Counted from the stretch's first letter, positions 9,214-18,231 are shown. The stretch is DNA of 64,000 nucleotides from Burkholderia ambifaria (GCF_001443045.1 NZ_LKPJ01000003.1:287935-351934), one strand, 5' to 3'. Made by a program: numbers and translations. Notes: generated by a model from the letters alone, not told the origin.

Positions 9214-10704
9214 TTATGAATTTGCCGGTTTGGGCAGATCAGCGACAAGTCGCAGAGAAATCGAGAGTTCGTCGAGCTGAAAGTGCGGGCGCAGGAACGC
9301 GACCGAACGATACGAGCCCGGCTTGCCCGGAATCTCCGACACTTGTATGGATGCCTCGCGCAGCGGGAATTGCGCTTTCTGTTCCTGCGATGCGTTGTCG
9401 TCGAGCAGGACGTACTGCGAAATCCACCGGTTGAGGAAAGTCTCCACGTTCTGCGCCGATGCGAAGCTGCCGATCTTGTCCCGCATCATCGCCTTCAGGT
9501 AGTGCGCCACGCGCGATACCGAGAAGATGTACTGAAGCTGGGCGGACAGGACGGCGTTCGCATTCGCGCTGTCGGTGCTGTATTTTTTCGGTTTCTGCAC
9601 CGATTGCGCGGCGAAGAACGCAGCGTAATCCGAGTTCTTGCAATGGACGAGCGGGATGAAGCCGAGGTCGCTCAGCTCCTTCTCGCGGCGATCGGTGATC
9701 GCGATTTCGGTCGGGCACTTCAGCGCGACTTCACCGTCGTCGGTCTTGAACGTGTGGGTCGGCAAATCCTCGACGAGGCCGCCGCCTTCGACGCCGCGAA
9801 TCGCCGCGCACCAGCCGAAGTCGTCGAACGCAGCTGTCAGGCGTGCCGCGAAGGCCCACGCCGCGTTGCACCACAGGTACTTGTCGTGCTCGGTGCCGTC
9901 GACATCCTCGACGAAGTTGAAGTTCTCCGCGGTCTGGCCGTCCTTCGGATTGAACGGCAGGCGGCCGAGGAAACGCGGCAGCGTGAGGCCGACGTAGCGC
10001 GAATCTTCGGCGTCGCGGAACGACTTCCACTTCGCATATTCGACCGTGTCGAACACCTTGCCGAGGTCGCGCGGCTTGCCGAGGTCGGAGAACGACTCGA
10101 GGCCGAGCAGCTCCGGCGACGCCGACGCGATGAACGGCGCATGCGCGGCCGCCGCGACGTGCGACATCTGCTCGATGAAGTACATGTCTTCCGGTTGGCG
10201 CGAGATCTCGTAATCGCCGATCAGCGCCCCGAACGGCGAGCCGCCGAACGTGCCGAACTCTTCTTCGTAGACCTTCTTGAACAGCGCGCTCTGGTCGAAC
10301 TCGCTCGCGCCCTTGAAGTCGCGCACGAGGTCGCGCTTCGGTGCGTGCAGCGCCTTGATCTTGATCGTCTGGCCGGTGTTGCTTTCCTTGACCAGGTAGT
10401 CCATCCCGCGCCATGTGCTTTCGAGGCGCTGGAATTCCGGCGCGTGCATCACCGCGGACAGCTGCGTGGAGATCAGGCGGTCGAGTTCCGCGACGCGCGC
10501 GTCGATCGTCGCCGACAGGTTGTCCGACACGATCACCGTGCCGTCGAGCACCTGGTGCACGAGCTCGCCGATCAGGTCTTTCGCGCGCGCATGCTCGGAA
10601 TCGGATTTCGCGACCTTGCTCTTCTCGACGATGTCGTCGAGCAGCGAAGTCCCGGCGGCGTATTCCGCGCCGCTCGCTTGGGCCGCAGCCGTTTGCTGGT
10701 TCAT
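9214..10704 (-). CDS. tssC: Type VI secretion sheath large subunit TssC (VipB)
   Basis: A 496-residue contractile sheath protein that assembles with TssB around the Hcp tube. Characteristic segments include HAPEFQRLESTWRGMDYLV, KVYEEEFGTFGGSPFGALIG, the RFLGRLPFNPKDG block, and ISVSRVAHYLKAMMRDKIGS near the C-terminus (its first residues read IFSVSR). It ends in LVADLPKPANS. It begins 15 bases after the tssB stop, consistent with stoichiometric coupled production. Confidence 0.96.
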   Translation of the reverse strand: MNQQTAAAQASGAEYAAGTSLLDDIVEKSKVAKSDSEHARAKDLIGELVHQVLDGTVIVSDNLSATIDARVAELDRLISTQLSAVMHAPEFQRLESTWRGMDYLVKESNTGQTIKIKALHAPKRDLVRDFKGASEFDQSALFKKVYEEEFGTFGGSPFGALIGDYEISRQPEDMYFIEQMSHVAAAAHAPFIASASPELLGLESFSDLGKPRDLGKVFDTVEYAKWKSFRDAEDSRYVGLTLPRFLGRLPFNPKDGQTAENFNFVEDVDGTEHDKYLWCNAAWAFAARLTAAFDDFGWCAAIRGVEGGGLVEDLPTHTFKTDDGEVALKCPTEIAITDRREKELSDLGFIPLVHCKNSDYAAFFAAQSVQKPKKYSTDSANANAVLSAQLQYIFSVSRVAHYLKAMMRDKIGSFASAQNVETFLNRWISQYVLLDDNASQEQKAQFPLREASIQVSEIPGKPGSYRSVAFLRPHFQLDELSISLRLVADLPKPANS

Positions 10705-10719
10705 CTCAACACTCCGTCG

Positions 10720-11235
10720 TCATTCGCCGTCTTTGTCGCCGCCCGTGCCCTTCGCGAGCTCCTGCAGCTGCTGCGTGTTCTTCAGCACTTCCGACAGCAG
10801 ATCCTCGAGCTTGTCGTTGCCGGCGAGCTTGTTGCGCAGGTCGGCGAGCTTCGAGCGCGCCTCGAGCAGGCGGCGCAGCGGCTCGACCTGCTCGACGACT
10901 TCGTCCGGGCTGAAATCCGACAGCGAACGGAACTTCAGGTCGACCGCGAACTTGCCGCCTTCCGGGCTCAGGCGGTTTTCCACCTGAAACGCGGCGCGCG
11001 GCTCGATCGCCTTCATCACGTCGTCGAAGTTGTCACGGTCGATGTTGACGAACTTGCGGTCGCGCAGCTTCGGCTGCTCGACTTCCGACTGGCCCGCCAG
11101 ATCGCCGACGACCCCGACGACGAACGGCAGTTCCTTCACCTCGATCGCATCGCCCTTCTCGACCTCGTAGGTCAGCTGGACGCGCGGCGGCCGTATCTTC
11201 TGCAAGCTTTTCTGAATGCTTTCTTTCTTGGCCAT
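10720..11235 (-). CDS. tssB: Type VI secretion sheath small subunit TssB (VipA)
   Basis: A 171-residue small sheath subunit. The N-terminus MAKKESIQKSLQKIRPPRVQ, the block PFVVGVVGDLAGQSE and the DFSPDEVVEQVEPLRRLLEAR region are diagnostic. The C-terminal helix contains the usual ClpV-recognition element of VipA-type proteins (LVELLSEVLKN-like; here KLEDLLSEVLKN). It is the first structural gene of the minus-strand operon after the TPR lipoprotein gene, 44 bases away. Confidence 0.96.
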   Translation of the reverse strand: MAKKESIQKSLQKIRPPRVQLTYEVEKGDAIEVKELPFVVGVVGDLAGQSEVEQPKLRDRKFVNIDRDNFDDVMKAIEPRAAFQVENRLSPEGGKFAVDLKFRSLSDFSPDEVVEQVEPLRRLLEARSKLADLRNKLAGNDKLEDLLSEVLKNTQQLQELAKGTGGDKDGE

Positions 11236-11279
11236 CTCGACGGCTCCCAGGTTAGTTGTGGTTATCGCGTCAGTTTCGG

Positions 11280-11912
11280 TCAGCGCAGGGCACTGAACGG
11301 ATCGGCGCCACCCTTTTGCGGCGCGACGGGCGGCGTCGGCGCGGTGGTTGCAGCCGCCGCTGCCTCGGCGGCCGGTGCGGCACCCGCCTTCGGACGATGA
11401 ATCACGCGGCGCGTCGTGCGCGTCTTCGCGCCCCGTTGCTCCGGCGGGAACAGCGCCGATTCGCCGAGCGTATCGCGCAGCTGCTTCGCGAGCGCCTGCG
11501 CGTCCGACTTCGCGTCGCCGGCCAGCGACGAATCCTGGCGCAGCTCGCCGAGCGACTGCGTCGCGATCCGCAGGCCCGCGACGGCAAGCACGCTCTTCGC
11601 CTGGCGGTCGGTCGCGTCGCGCTGCAGTGCTTCCTGCGCGGCGACGATCGCCTGGCCATAGTGGTTCTGTGCAAACTGGATCTGCGCGATGCGCGACCAC
11701 GGTTCCTCGCGCGTCGGATCCGACTTCGCGAGTTGCTGGTACAGGCCGAGCGCCTTGTCCTGATCACCCGATTTCGCAACGGCGTCCGCATCGGCCAGCG
11801 ACTTGTTGAACACCTCGGCAGTCGGCGGCGCCGGCGGCTGGCTCGCACAACCGGCGATCACGCCGCAAGCCAGCACTACCCCAGAAAGTTTTGCGAAGAG
11901 ACGGTCTTTCAT
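11280..11912 (-). CDS. TPR-containing lipoprotein of the T6SS cluster
   Basis: A 210-residue predicted lipoprotein. The N-terminus MKDRLFAKLSGVVLACGVIAGC ends in a good lipobox (VIAG-C), then a TPR-like region (residues 30-110; KALGLYQQLAKSDPTREEPW and NHYGQAIVAAQEALQRDATD). The tail is rich in Ala/Pro/Lys/Arg. ATG 11912 is chosen over an upstream GTG at 11924 because GGTGG lies at the right distance. It heads the tss minus-strand operon. The role is not known to me. Its location suggests a periplasmic accessory to the envelope complex or to assembly control. Confidence 0.75.
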   Translation of the reverse strand: MKDRLFAKLSGVVLACGVIAGCASQPPAPPTAEVFNKSLADADAVAKSGDQDKALGLYQQLAKSDPTREEPWSRIAQIQFAQNHYGQAIVAAQEALQRDATDRQAKSVLAVAGLRIATQSLGELRQDSSLAGDAKSDAQALAKQLRDTLGESALFPPEQRGAKTRTTRRVIHRPKAGAAPAAEAAAAATTAPTPPVAPQKGGADPFSALR

Positions 11913-12289
11913 CGTTATATCCACCGGCGCGTGAGTATTAAAATCATTGAGAATCTGGTTCTTTTGCTTTGCAAGAAGCGCGCGGGTATAGTACCGATCA
12001 ATTTTTCATAATTCAATCGCTGCGTGCAGAGTAATTCCTTTTAAAACCGTGCGCTACCCCCTCGAAACGCCTCTGGCAGCAGCCCGACGGCGGCTTTTCC
12101 ATCGGCCGGAATGCGCAAGTTTTACTTGCTCTGCAGCGCATCGCCCGGATGACGGAAAAAATTTCCGAAGGCGCGATGCATCGCAGTGTGCTTAATAGTT
12201 GAACGGCAGATAAGCCGGGCATTCGCGGCGAACGCGGAAAGGCCCGGTAGTTTTGACAGGGGAGTTAAAGGCGGCACGCCGGAAATACG
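11913..12289. promoter_or_regulatory. Divergent T6SS promoter region
   Basis: A 377-base stretch without a convincing gene between the two divergent T6SS operons (lipoprotein-tssB... on minus, tssJ-K-L on plus). It is more A/T-rich than its surroundings, especially 11935-12040. I could not identify a confident -35/-10 pair or a sigma-54 GG-N10-GC element. Both T6SS transcription units must start here or be read from further away. Confidence 0.55.
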
Positions 12290-12901
12290 ATGAGATCGTC
12301 CATGATTCGCTATGCGCTGCCGCTGATCGCCTGCGCGCTCCTGGCCGGATGCGCGGCCGCCCCGCTGCTCGGTTCCGCCGCGGGCGCCGTGATGCAGGCT
12401 GCCGGCATCGGCAAGCCCGAACTGCCGGATGCCCAGAAGCCGCCGCGCAATATCGGGCTCACGCTCGCCGCCGCGCCCAATCTCAACGCCGCGAACGATC
12501 ACAAGCCGCTCGCATTAGTAGTAAGGCTCTACGCGCTAAAGGATCCGACTTCGTTCCAGCAGGCGCCGTTCGATGCGTTCACCGATCCGACCAAGGAAAA
12601 GGCAGCGCTGGGCGCCGATCTGCTCAACGTGCGTGAAATCACGCTGATTCCGGGCCAGCGCTATACAGCGACCGAAAAGGTATCGCGCGAAGCGCAGGCA
12701 TTCGGCATCGTCGCTCTGTTTCGTGATCCCGCAATCCAGCGATGGAAACTGACGTTCGATCCGGCAAAGTCGGAGAAATCCGGCATAATCATCGGCCTGC
12801 ATAATTGCGCGATGACGGTCACCGATGGCTCCGTCATCGCACCGCAACAAGGTGCGCCTTCGCAACCGCTGAATATGCTTTCGTCGGTCACCTGCGGTTA
12901 A
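12290..12901 (+). CDS. tssJ: Type VI secretion lipoprotein TssJ
   Basis: A 203-residue outer-membrane lipoprotein that anchors the TssJ-TssL-TssM envelope complex through its contact with TssM. The signal peptide ends in a lipobox (ALLAG-C). The mature part shows the TssJ core: residues around PLALVVRLYALKDPTSFQQAPFDAF (read in two parts, PLALVVRLYALK and FQQAPFDAFTD) and ALGADLLNVREITLIPGQ. An alternative ATG at 12302 would shorten the signal peptide by four residues. It is first in the + strand operon and is followed by tssK. Confidence 0.9.
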   Translation: MRSSMIRYALPLIACALLAGCAAAPLLGSAAGAVMQAAGIGKPELPDAQKPPRNIGLTLAAAPNLNAANDHKPLALVVRLYALKDPTSFQQAPFDAFTDPTKEKAALGADLLNVREITLIPGQRYTATEKVSREAQAFGIVALFRDPAIQRWKLTFDPAKSEKSGIIIGLHNCAMTVTDGSVIAPQQGAPSQPLNMLSSVTCG

Positions 12902-13004
12902 ACATGACGCACGAGTGTCAATTAACAAGAGTTAACAAATTGGCGATTTAATTCGGGCATGAACAAATCGATTACATCGCAACGCCACATTAACCGGATT
13001 TGAC

Positions 13005-14351
13005 ATGAGCTATTCGGCCAAGGTGCTTTGGGGGGAAGGGCTGTTCCTCCGGCCTCAACACTTTCAGCGGCAGGACGCCTACCACGAGGCGCGCCTGTTC
13101 GAATCCATCCAGGCGATCCAGCCGTACAACTGGGGCGTGCGCTCGGTGCGCATCGACCGCGATGCGCTCGGCAGCAACGTGCTGCGCGTAGCCGAACTCG
13201 CACTCGTGTTCCAGGACGGCGCACTGTATGCCGCGCCGCAGGCCGACGACCTGCCGCCGCCGATCGCGCTCGACACGCTGCCCGACGGCATCAACGAATT
13301 CGTGTTCTACCTCGCGCTGCACCCGCTGCGCGAGAACGGCACCAACTACAGCGACGATCCGGCCGCCGGCTTCATGACGCGTTTCGTCAGCGAGCAGACG
13401 AGTGTCGCCGACAACTTCACCGACGCCGCCGAAGCCGACATCACGTTCCTGAAGACGCAGGTCAAGCTGATCGCGCACAGCGAGCCGCGCGACCAGCTGC
13501 TGTCGGTGCCGCTCGTGCGCGTGCGCCGCACCGCGACGTCCGGCTTCGAGATCGACGACAGCTTCGTGCCGCCGTGCCTCGCGATCGACGCGTCGCCGAT
13601 CCTGCACCAGCGGCTGCGCCAGCTCGTCGACGCGCTGCAGGCGAAGGTCAACGCGCTGTACGGCTTTCATCGCGAGCCGTCGAAGAACATCATCGAGTTC
13701 CGCTCGGGCGACATCGCATCGTTCTGGCTGCTGCACACCGCGAACGCCGCGTTTGCGACGCTCGCTCACCTGCACCAGCATGCGGCGCTGCATCCCGAGC
13801 GGTTGTTCCAGGAACTGCTGCGCCTCGCGGGCCAGCTGATGACGTTCTCGAAGGGCTATACGCTCGCCGACCTGCCCGTGTATCGCCACGACGATCCGGG
13901 CCCGAGCTTCGCGCGTCTCGACCTGATGCTGCGCGAGCTGCTCGACACCGTGATCTCGACGCGCTACTTCGCGATCACGCTCGACGAGGTGCGTCCGTCG
14001 TTCCACCTCGGCCGCCTCGATTCGGGCAAGATCGACGACAAGACCGAGTTCTATCTGGCCGTGTCCGCGGACATGCCCAACGTCGAGCTCATCGATGCGG
14101 TGCCGGCCCGCTTCAAGGTCGGTGCGCCCGACGATGTCGACAAGCTCGTGCTGTCGGCCATGCCCGGCGTGCGGCTGTCGTACATGCCGCAGGTGCCGCC
14201 CGCGATTCCGGTGCGGCCCGGCGCGTGCTATTTCCAGCTCGATTCGCGCGGTGCGCTGTACGAGCGCATGCTGCAGGCCCAGTCCGCGATGATCTATGCA
14301 CCGACTGGCATCAATGACCTGAAATTCGAACTGATCGCGGTCACATCATGA
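13005..14351 (+). CDS. tssK: Type VI secretion baseplate protein TssK
   Basis: A 448-residue trimeric adaptor joining the baseplate to the inner-membrane complex. The N-terminus reads MSYSAKVLWGEGLFLRPQHF, followed by RQDAYHEARLFESIQAIQPY, both nearly invariant in TssK. The C-terminal block contains LSYMPQVPPAIPVRPGACYF. It ends in an ATGA overlap with tssL, so the two are translationally coupled. The membrane complex (TssL) thus shares an operon with its baseplate receptor. Confidence 0.96.
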   Translation: MSYSAKVLWGEGLFLRPQHFQRQDAYHEARLFESIQAIQPYNWGVRSVRIDRDALGSNVLRVAELALVFQDGALYAAPQADDLPPPIALDTLPDGINEFVFYLALHPLRENGTNYSDDPAAGFMTRFVSEQTSVADNFTDAAEADITFLKTQVKLIAHSEPRDQLLSVPLVRVRRTATSGFEIDDSFVPPCLAIDASPILHQRLRQLVDALQAKVNALYGFHREPSKNIIEFRSGDIASFWLLHTANAAFATLAHLHQHAALHPERLFQELLRLAGQLMTFSKGYTLADLPVYRHDDPGPSFARLDLMLRELLDTVISTRYFAITLDEVRPSFHLGRLDSGKIDDKTEFYLAVSADMPNVELIDAVPARFKVGAPDDVDKLVLSAMPGVRLSYMPQVPPAIPVRPGACYFQLDSRGALYERMLQAQSAMIYAPTGINDLKFELIAVTS

Positions 14352-15130
14352 GCTACGCGCCCTCCCTGTTCGGCGACAACACGCCGGCCCCGTTGCAGAC
14401 CCCGGCGTCGACCGACGCCGCGTTCCAGGCCCGTTCGCTGCTCGATCTGCTGTACGACGGGTTCTTCATGCTGTTCCTGCTCAAGAACGGCCGCGAGCCG
14501 GACAGCGCGGGCGAGTTCAGCACGAAGATCCAGGAATTCCTGTCGGATTTCGAGCGCGGCGCGAAGAAGCTCAACATTCCCGCCGAGGACGTGTACGGCG
14601 CGAAGTTCGCGTACTGCGCCGCCGTCGACGAGATGGTGCTGTCATCGCAGTTCAAGATCCGGACCGACTGGGAACGCCGGCCGCTGCAACTCGTGCTGTT
14701 CGGCGAGCAGCTCGCGGGGGAGAAGTTCTTTCAGTATCTCGAGGAATGTCGGGCACAGGGCGCGGCGCGACTGCAGTCGCTCGAGGTGTTTCATATGTGC
14801 CTGCTGCTCGGGTTCCAGGGCAAGTATCTGCTCGAAGGGCCGGAGAAGCTGGCTTACCTCACCGCGCGGCTGGGCGACGAGATCGCGCATATGAAGGGCA
14901 AGCGCGCACCGTTCGCGCCGCACTGGCCGCTGCCGGATCAGATCGCACATCGGTTGAAGCGCGAGGTGCCGGTTTGGGCGATCGGGGCGGTGTTCGCGCT
15001 CGTCGCGCTGCTGGGGTACCTCGGGCTCAATACGTATCTGAAGGACAAGACGCTGCAGGCGCTGGCGCCTTATTCGCAGGTCATCAAAGTGGGCCCGGAG
15101 TCGGCTAATTTGACGATTTCGTTGCCTTGA
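14348..15130 (+). CDS. tssL: Type VI secretion inner-membrane protein TssL (DotU/IcmH family)
   Basis: A 260-residue protein with a cytoplasmic DotU-type domain (ARSLLDLLYDGFFMLFLLKN, VYGAKFAYCAAVDEMVLSS, LLLGFQGKYLL). A single C-terminal membrane span follows (about residues 213-232, IGAVFALVALLGYLGLNTYL). It forms the hook that receives TssK and binds TssM. It lacks the C-terminal OmpA-like extension of evolved TssL proteins. The OmpA-like protein at 213-1166 probably supplies peptidoglycan binding. The start overlaps the tssK stop (ATGA). Confidence 0.95.
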   Translation: MSYAPSLFGDNTPAPLQTPASTDAAFQARSLLDLLYDGFFMLFLLKNGREPDSAGEFSTKIQEFLSDFERGAKKLNIPAEDVYGAKFAYCAAVDEMVLSSQFKIRTDWERRPLQLVLFGEQLAGEKFFQYLEECRAQGAARLQSLEVFHMCLLLGFQGKYLLEGPEKLAYLTARLGDEIAHMKGKRAPFAPHWPLPDQIAHRLKREVPVWAIGAVFALVALLGYLGLNTYLKDKTLQALAPYSQVIKVGPESANLTISLP

Positions 15131-15166
15131 CGGGCGGGCTTCGTTCGACGCTGCTGCTTCATGAAA

Positions 15167-15189
15167 AAAGGACCGCCTGGCGGTCCTTT
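15167..15189. terminator. Bidirectional rho-independent terminator after tssL
   Basis: Stem AAAGGACCGC (15167-15176) with GCGGTCCTTT (15180-15189) and a three-base loop. It is flanked by A on one side and T on the other. It serves tssJKL and the convergent small gene at 15216. Confidence 0.85.
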
Positions 15190-15215
15190 CTTACTGTGGC
15201 GCGTGGCGCGCGTCG

Positions 15216-15539
15216 TCAGAGCAGAATGAATTCTTCGTTGTCGACGTAGAACACGAATGCGTCGAACAGTTGCGCGACGCTCGGTTCGTCGACCTGATCA
15301 TGCGCGTTGATCACGATGTCCTCGATCGTCGTGCTATTCAGCGTGACGCGCCAGCCCGGTTGCGGTGCTGTGGCGGGCGGCGTATCGGCTTCGGCTTGCT
15401 CGGCGTCTTCGATGAATGCGCCCTCTGTATCGAGCGTCCACGGCATCGGCGGCAGACAGAGCCAACCGGAGAAATCGCCGGGGTGTTCGAGAATGTGTTT
15501 CAGCGACGCTGCAGTCGCGACGGTGGTCAACATGGGCAT
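15216..15539 (-). CDS. Hypothetical acidic protein
   Basis: About 107 residues from ATG 15539. A second ATG lies at 15533, and a TTG at 15593 would add 18 residues. The protein is acidic and rich in Trp/Phe, with LEHPGDFSGWLCLPPMPW and the C-terminal LFDAFVFYVDNEEFILL. I do not recognise a family. It has no signal peptide. It lies just outside the T6SS cluster and converges on tssL across a shared terminator. A T6SS-related role, for example as an immunity-like protein, cannot be excluded but nothing shows it. Confidence 0.5.
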   Translation of the reverse strand: MPMLTTVATAASLKHILEHPGDFSGWLCLPPMPWTLDTEGAFIEDAEQAEADTPPATAPQPGWRVTLNSTTIEDIVINAHDQVDEPSVAQLFDAFVFYVDNEEFILL

Positions 15540-16090
15540 TGCGGTTGCATGGCTTGGTGAATACGGTGCGGAGATCGTGACGTCACGATTCAAGCCGTGA
15601 TTATGCCAACTCCCGGACCGTAAGATTGGCCGGCGTTCGTTGTCGGCCGATCCGCATGATCGCGCAACGTCTCATTTGCGGTCTTTGGCGTTCCACGAAC
15701 GCCGGCGTACGCTTAGGTCGTGAGCCCGCCATCGGCACCGAGGCGGCATGCGGTATGCGATATGCACGTATCCGTTGATCGGCCGGTTGCTGCGATTGCC
15801 CTGCTGGACCCACAACGTGACCGGCTGCGCGATCCGCTTTTAAAGGAATATTTTCAAGCGTGTTCCGGACAGGCCGGGAGAACGGTTCAAACGCTCGTTC
15901 GGCATGTACGAGCCATGTCGTCACGCTGCACCGCTCACCCTGCGCCCACTGAAATCGATTGCAATCAGGGCCAATTCGACTTCCGGCGCGGCCCGGTTGC
16001 GAGTAGTGTCTACGTGCCCGTATTCCGGCCCAGCCCGGGCACGACCGATACCCGGCGCTCGATTACCACACTGAACACTGGAGATCTGCG
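15540..16090. other. Intergenic stretch upstream of the solute-binding protein gene
   Basis: A 551-base region with no gene I can support. The short open frames on both strands show no family pattern and have poor start context. It must hold the promoter of the gene at 16091, but I see no convincing consensus pair. Confidence 0.4.
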
Positions 16091-16891
16091 ATGAAACGTT
16101 CGAAGTTCCTGCTGTCGGGCCTGCTGCTCGCGTCGGCCCTCGGCTTCACGGCCGTCGCCGCCCACGCGGACGATCTGCTCGATTCGGTGAAGAAAGCCGG
16201 CGTGCTGCGCGTCGGGCTCGAAGGCACGTATCCGCCGTTCAACTCGCGCGGCACGTCGGGTCAGCTCGAGGGTTTCGACGTCGACGTCGCGAATGCGGTT
16301 GCCGGCAAGCTCGGCGTGAAGACGCAGTTCGTGCCGACCGAATGGAGCGGCATCATCGCGGGCCTGCAGGCCGGCAAATTCGACGTAATCGTCAACCAGG
16401 TCACGATCACGCCGCAGCGCAAGGAAGCGCTCGACTTCAGCGAACCGTACACGTACTCGGCCGCGCAGCTGATCCAGCGCAAGGACGACACGCGCAACTT
16501 CAAGTCGCTCGAGGATTTCAAGGGCAAGAAACTCGGCGTGACGCTCGGCACCAACTACGACCAGATGGCGCGCAGCGTGCCGGGCATCGAGGTGCAGACG
16601 TATCCGGGCGCGCCGGAGAAGCTGCGCGACCTTGCCGCCGGCCGGATCGAGGCGACGCTCGATGACCGCCTGATGCTGCCGTACATGATCAAGACGTCGA
16701 ACCTGCCGCTGCGCTCGGGTGCGGTGCTGAACGGCGGCAAGCAGGAGATGGCGATCCCGTTCCGCAAGGGCAATCCGAAGTTCGAGAAGGCCATCAACGA
16801 CGCGCTGGACTCGCTGCGCAAGGACGGCACGTTGAAGAAGATCTCGATGCACTGGTTCGGCAGCGACGTGACGGTGCCGGTCGCGCAGTAA
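16091..16891 (+). CDS. Periplasmic amino-acid (cystine-like) ABC transporter substrate-binding protein
   Basis: A 266-residue family-3 solute-binding protein. The signal peptide is residues 1-26 (cleavage after AHA). The mature protein has the usual opening LRVGLEGTYPPFNSRG, then LEGFDVDVANAVAGKLG, FDVIVNQVTITPQRKEALDF, the hinge strand KKLGVTLGTNYDQM, and a C-terminal helix ending in MHWFGSDVTVPVAQ. This pattern is closest to cystine/FliY-type binding proteins. No permease or ATPase gene is adjacent, so it is an orphan that presumably feeds a transporter encoded elsewhere. Confidence 0.88.
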   Translation: MKRSKFLLSGLLLASALGFTAVAAHADDLLDSVKKAGVLRVGLEGTYPPFNSRGTSGQLEGFDVDVANAVAGKLGVKTQFVPTEWSGIIAGLQAGKFDVIVNQVTITPQRKEALDFSEPYTYSAAQLIQRKDDTRNFKSLEDFKGKKLGVTLGTNYDQMARSVPGIEVQTYPGAPEKLRDLAAGRIEATLDDRLMLPYMIKTSNLPLRSGAVLNGGKQEMAIPFRKGNPKFEKAINDALDSLRKDGTLKKISMHWFGSDVTVPVAQ

Positions 16892-16972
16892 GCGGTTCGC
16901 CGCACTTTCACCGCGTCACGACCTTCGCTGCGGCGAAGGCGTGACGCGCTTCTGCAGTTCTGTCCCCTTCCT

Positions 16973-17176
16973 TCAAGCCGCTTCGTCGAAGCGCGCAAGC
17001 AGCATCTGGCCGATCGATGTCAGCGCCGGGCGCGCGGCCACCGCATTCACGCGCACCTGCGTATCGTCAACAAGCCGCTTTTCGACGAGCACGGCGAATG
17101 CCGGGTTCGCCAGGTCGACGCTGTCCGGCGCGCGTGCAATGCGCAGCAGCATCGAAAATTCATGTGGACTCAGCAT
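16973..17176 (-). CDS. Small hypothetical protein
   Basis: A 67-residue protein (MLSPHEFSMLLRIARAPDSV ... MLLARFDEAA). It starts at ATG 17176, with an AGGAG and an AGGGA just upstream. Its helical make-up and the ending LTSIGQMLLARFD resemble small winged-helix-like proteins of unknown function found in Burkholderia. No domain can be named with confidence. It converges on the solute-binding protein gene. Confidence 0.5.
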   Translation of the reverse strand: MLSPHEFSMLLRIARAPDSVDLANPAFAVLVEKRLVDDTQVRVNAVAARPALTSIGQMLLARFDEAA

Positions 17177-17590
17177 GGTCCCTGTCTCCTGATCGTCCGC
17201 GATCCAGCTCAATCGGCGTCGATCGTGTTTTCGAATGAAATGGTGCGAGGCCTTGTCGATGCGTTGCCGGAAGCGAGATCCCGGTTGACCGCTGCGCGAC
17301 GCAGGCACGGTGTCGTGGGCGGGTTACGCACGCCCGGATCGCGGCAATGGAGCCGCGACGGGAACGTGCAACCTTAGGGACGCAGCGTGACGCGACTGTG
17401 ACAGTAAAACGGGGGCAAAAGAGCGCGCGTGACAAGCCGCTTCGATCCGTCCGATGCCGATTCGACCGACGACCAAACGCCTCGCGTTTCCCACCGTCAT
17501 CGCGGATCGACCGAATACGGTAAGCCGTCTCCCGCCGCGTTCGCATGACGCATCTAGCGCACGACCACGTTGACCGCGCGCCTGAGCGTC
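17177..17590. other. Intergenic stretch between divergent small genes
   Basis: About 410 bases between the small gene at 16973 (minus) and the LytTR gene (plus). No supported gene. It should contain both promoters, but none can be named. Confidence 0.35.
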
Positions 17591-18001
17591 ATGGTCGATT
17601 CGCCTGATCGGAGTGGACATGCGCCGCGCCGGCAAACGGCACGGCTTGCGACGGGCGGCCGTAATTCGCGGACCGGTGGCGCCTCGCGTCGATGGCTGAC
17701 TGTGAGTGTGGAAGATGCGACGCGACTCGTATCGGTCGACGATGTGCCGTATTTCCAAGCGTCGGAGATGTACACGGAAATCGTCACGTCCGGCGAACGG
17801 CTCGTGATTCGTACGCCGTTGAAGGCGCTGACGCAGCGGCTCGATCCGAAGCGATTCGCGCAGGTGCATCGCGGCGTGATCGTTGTGTACGCAGCGAACG
17901 ATCGTGTCGAGCACGATTTGCCGGGAAGGCTGCGGATTCGCGTGCGTGGGCAGCAGGAGATGCTGCCGGTCAGTTGCGCGCATGCGGGGTTACTCAGGTA
18001 G
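17591..18001 (+). CDS. LytTR-domain DNA-binding protein without a receiver domain
   Basis: A 136-residue protein. After a basic, poorly conserved N-terminal stretch (residues 1-35) comes a LytTR domain. It shows VSVDDVPYFQASEMYTEIVT, then RLVIRTPLKALTQRLDPKRF and the near-universal HRGVIVVYAAND element (HRS.iVn in most members). It ends shortly after the last strand. LytTR domains bind direct repeats in promoters and usually follow a response-regulator receiver. That is missing here, so any control must come from elsewhere. ATG 17591 is used; an upstream TTG at 17570 is possible. It is the last chromosomal gene before the island boundary. Confidence 0.65.
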   Translation: MVDSPDRSGHAPRRQTARLATGGRNSRTGGASRRWLTVSVEDATRLVSVDDVPYFQASEMYTEIVTSGERLVIRTPLKALTQRLDPKRFAQVHRGVIVVYAANDRVEHDLPGRLRIRVRGQQEMLPVSCAHAGLLR

Positions 18002-18190
18002 ATGTGATGCTATCCACCCCCTTTGCGCAGAACGCTCGCAATGTCGCTGCCGCCATGCCGTTTCGGCCACACCGATACGACAAATGCTGCCTGGTGCCTA
18101 GCCGTTACTTCCAAGGCACGCGCACATTGGCGTCATGATGGCCGGCCACCCAAACGGGTTACATGGCGGCCGCATGAAGGCGAAATCGAA

Positions 18191-18223
18191 AAGGGGTTAC
18201 GAGACGAAATCTCGTAACCCCTT
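18191..18223 (-). terminator. Terminator displaced from tRNA-Thr by island insertion
   Basis: A perfect 14-bp stem (18191-18204 with 18210-18223, loop CGAAA). On the minus strand it is followed by TTTTCG. It lies 8 bases beyond the partial tRNA 3' end at 18232, just where a terminator for the minus-strand tRNA would have been before insertion. Confidence 0.7.
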
Positions 18224-18231
18224 GTCAGATA

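Noticed and set aside
9283-11400. A 705-residue plus-strand frame across tssB-tssC
   Set aside because: Antisense shadow; the minus strand holds the clear TssB and TssC proteins and the plus frame lacks any recognisable domain.
15601-15924. A 107-residue minus-strand frame in the gap before the solute-binding protein gene
   Set aside because: No ribosome-binding site, no family pattern, Arg/Pro-rich composition typical of chance frames in GC-rich DNA.
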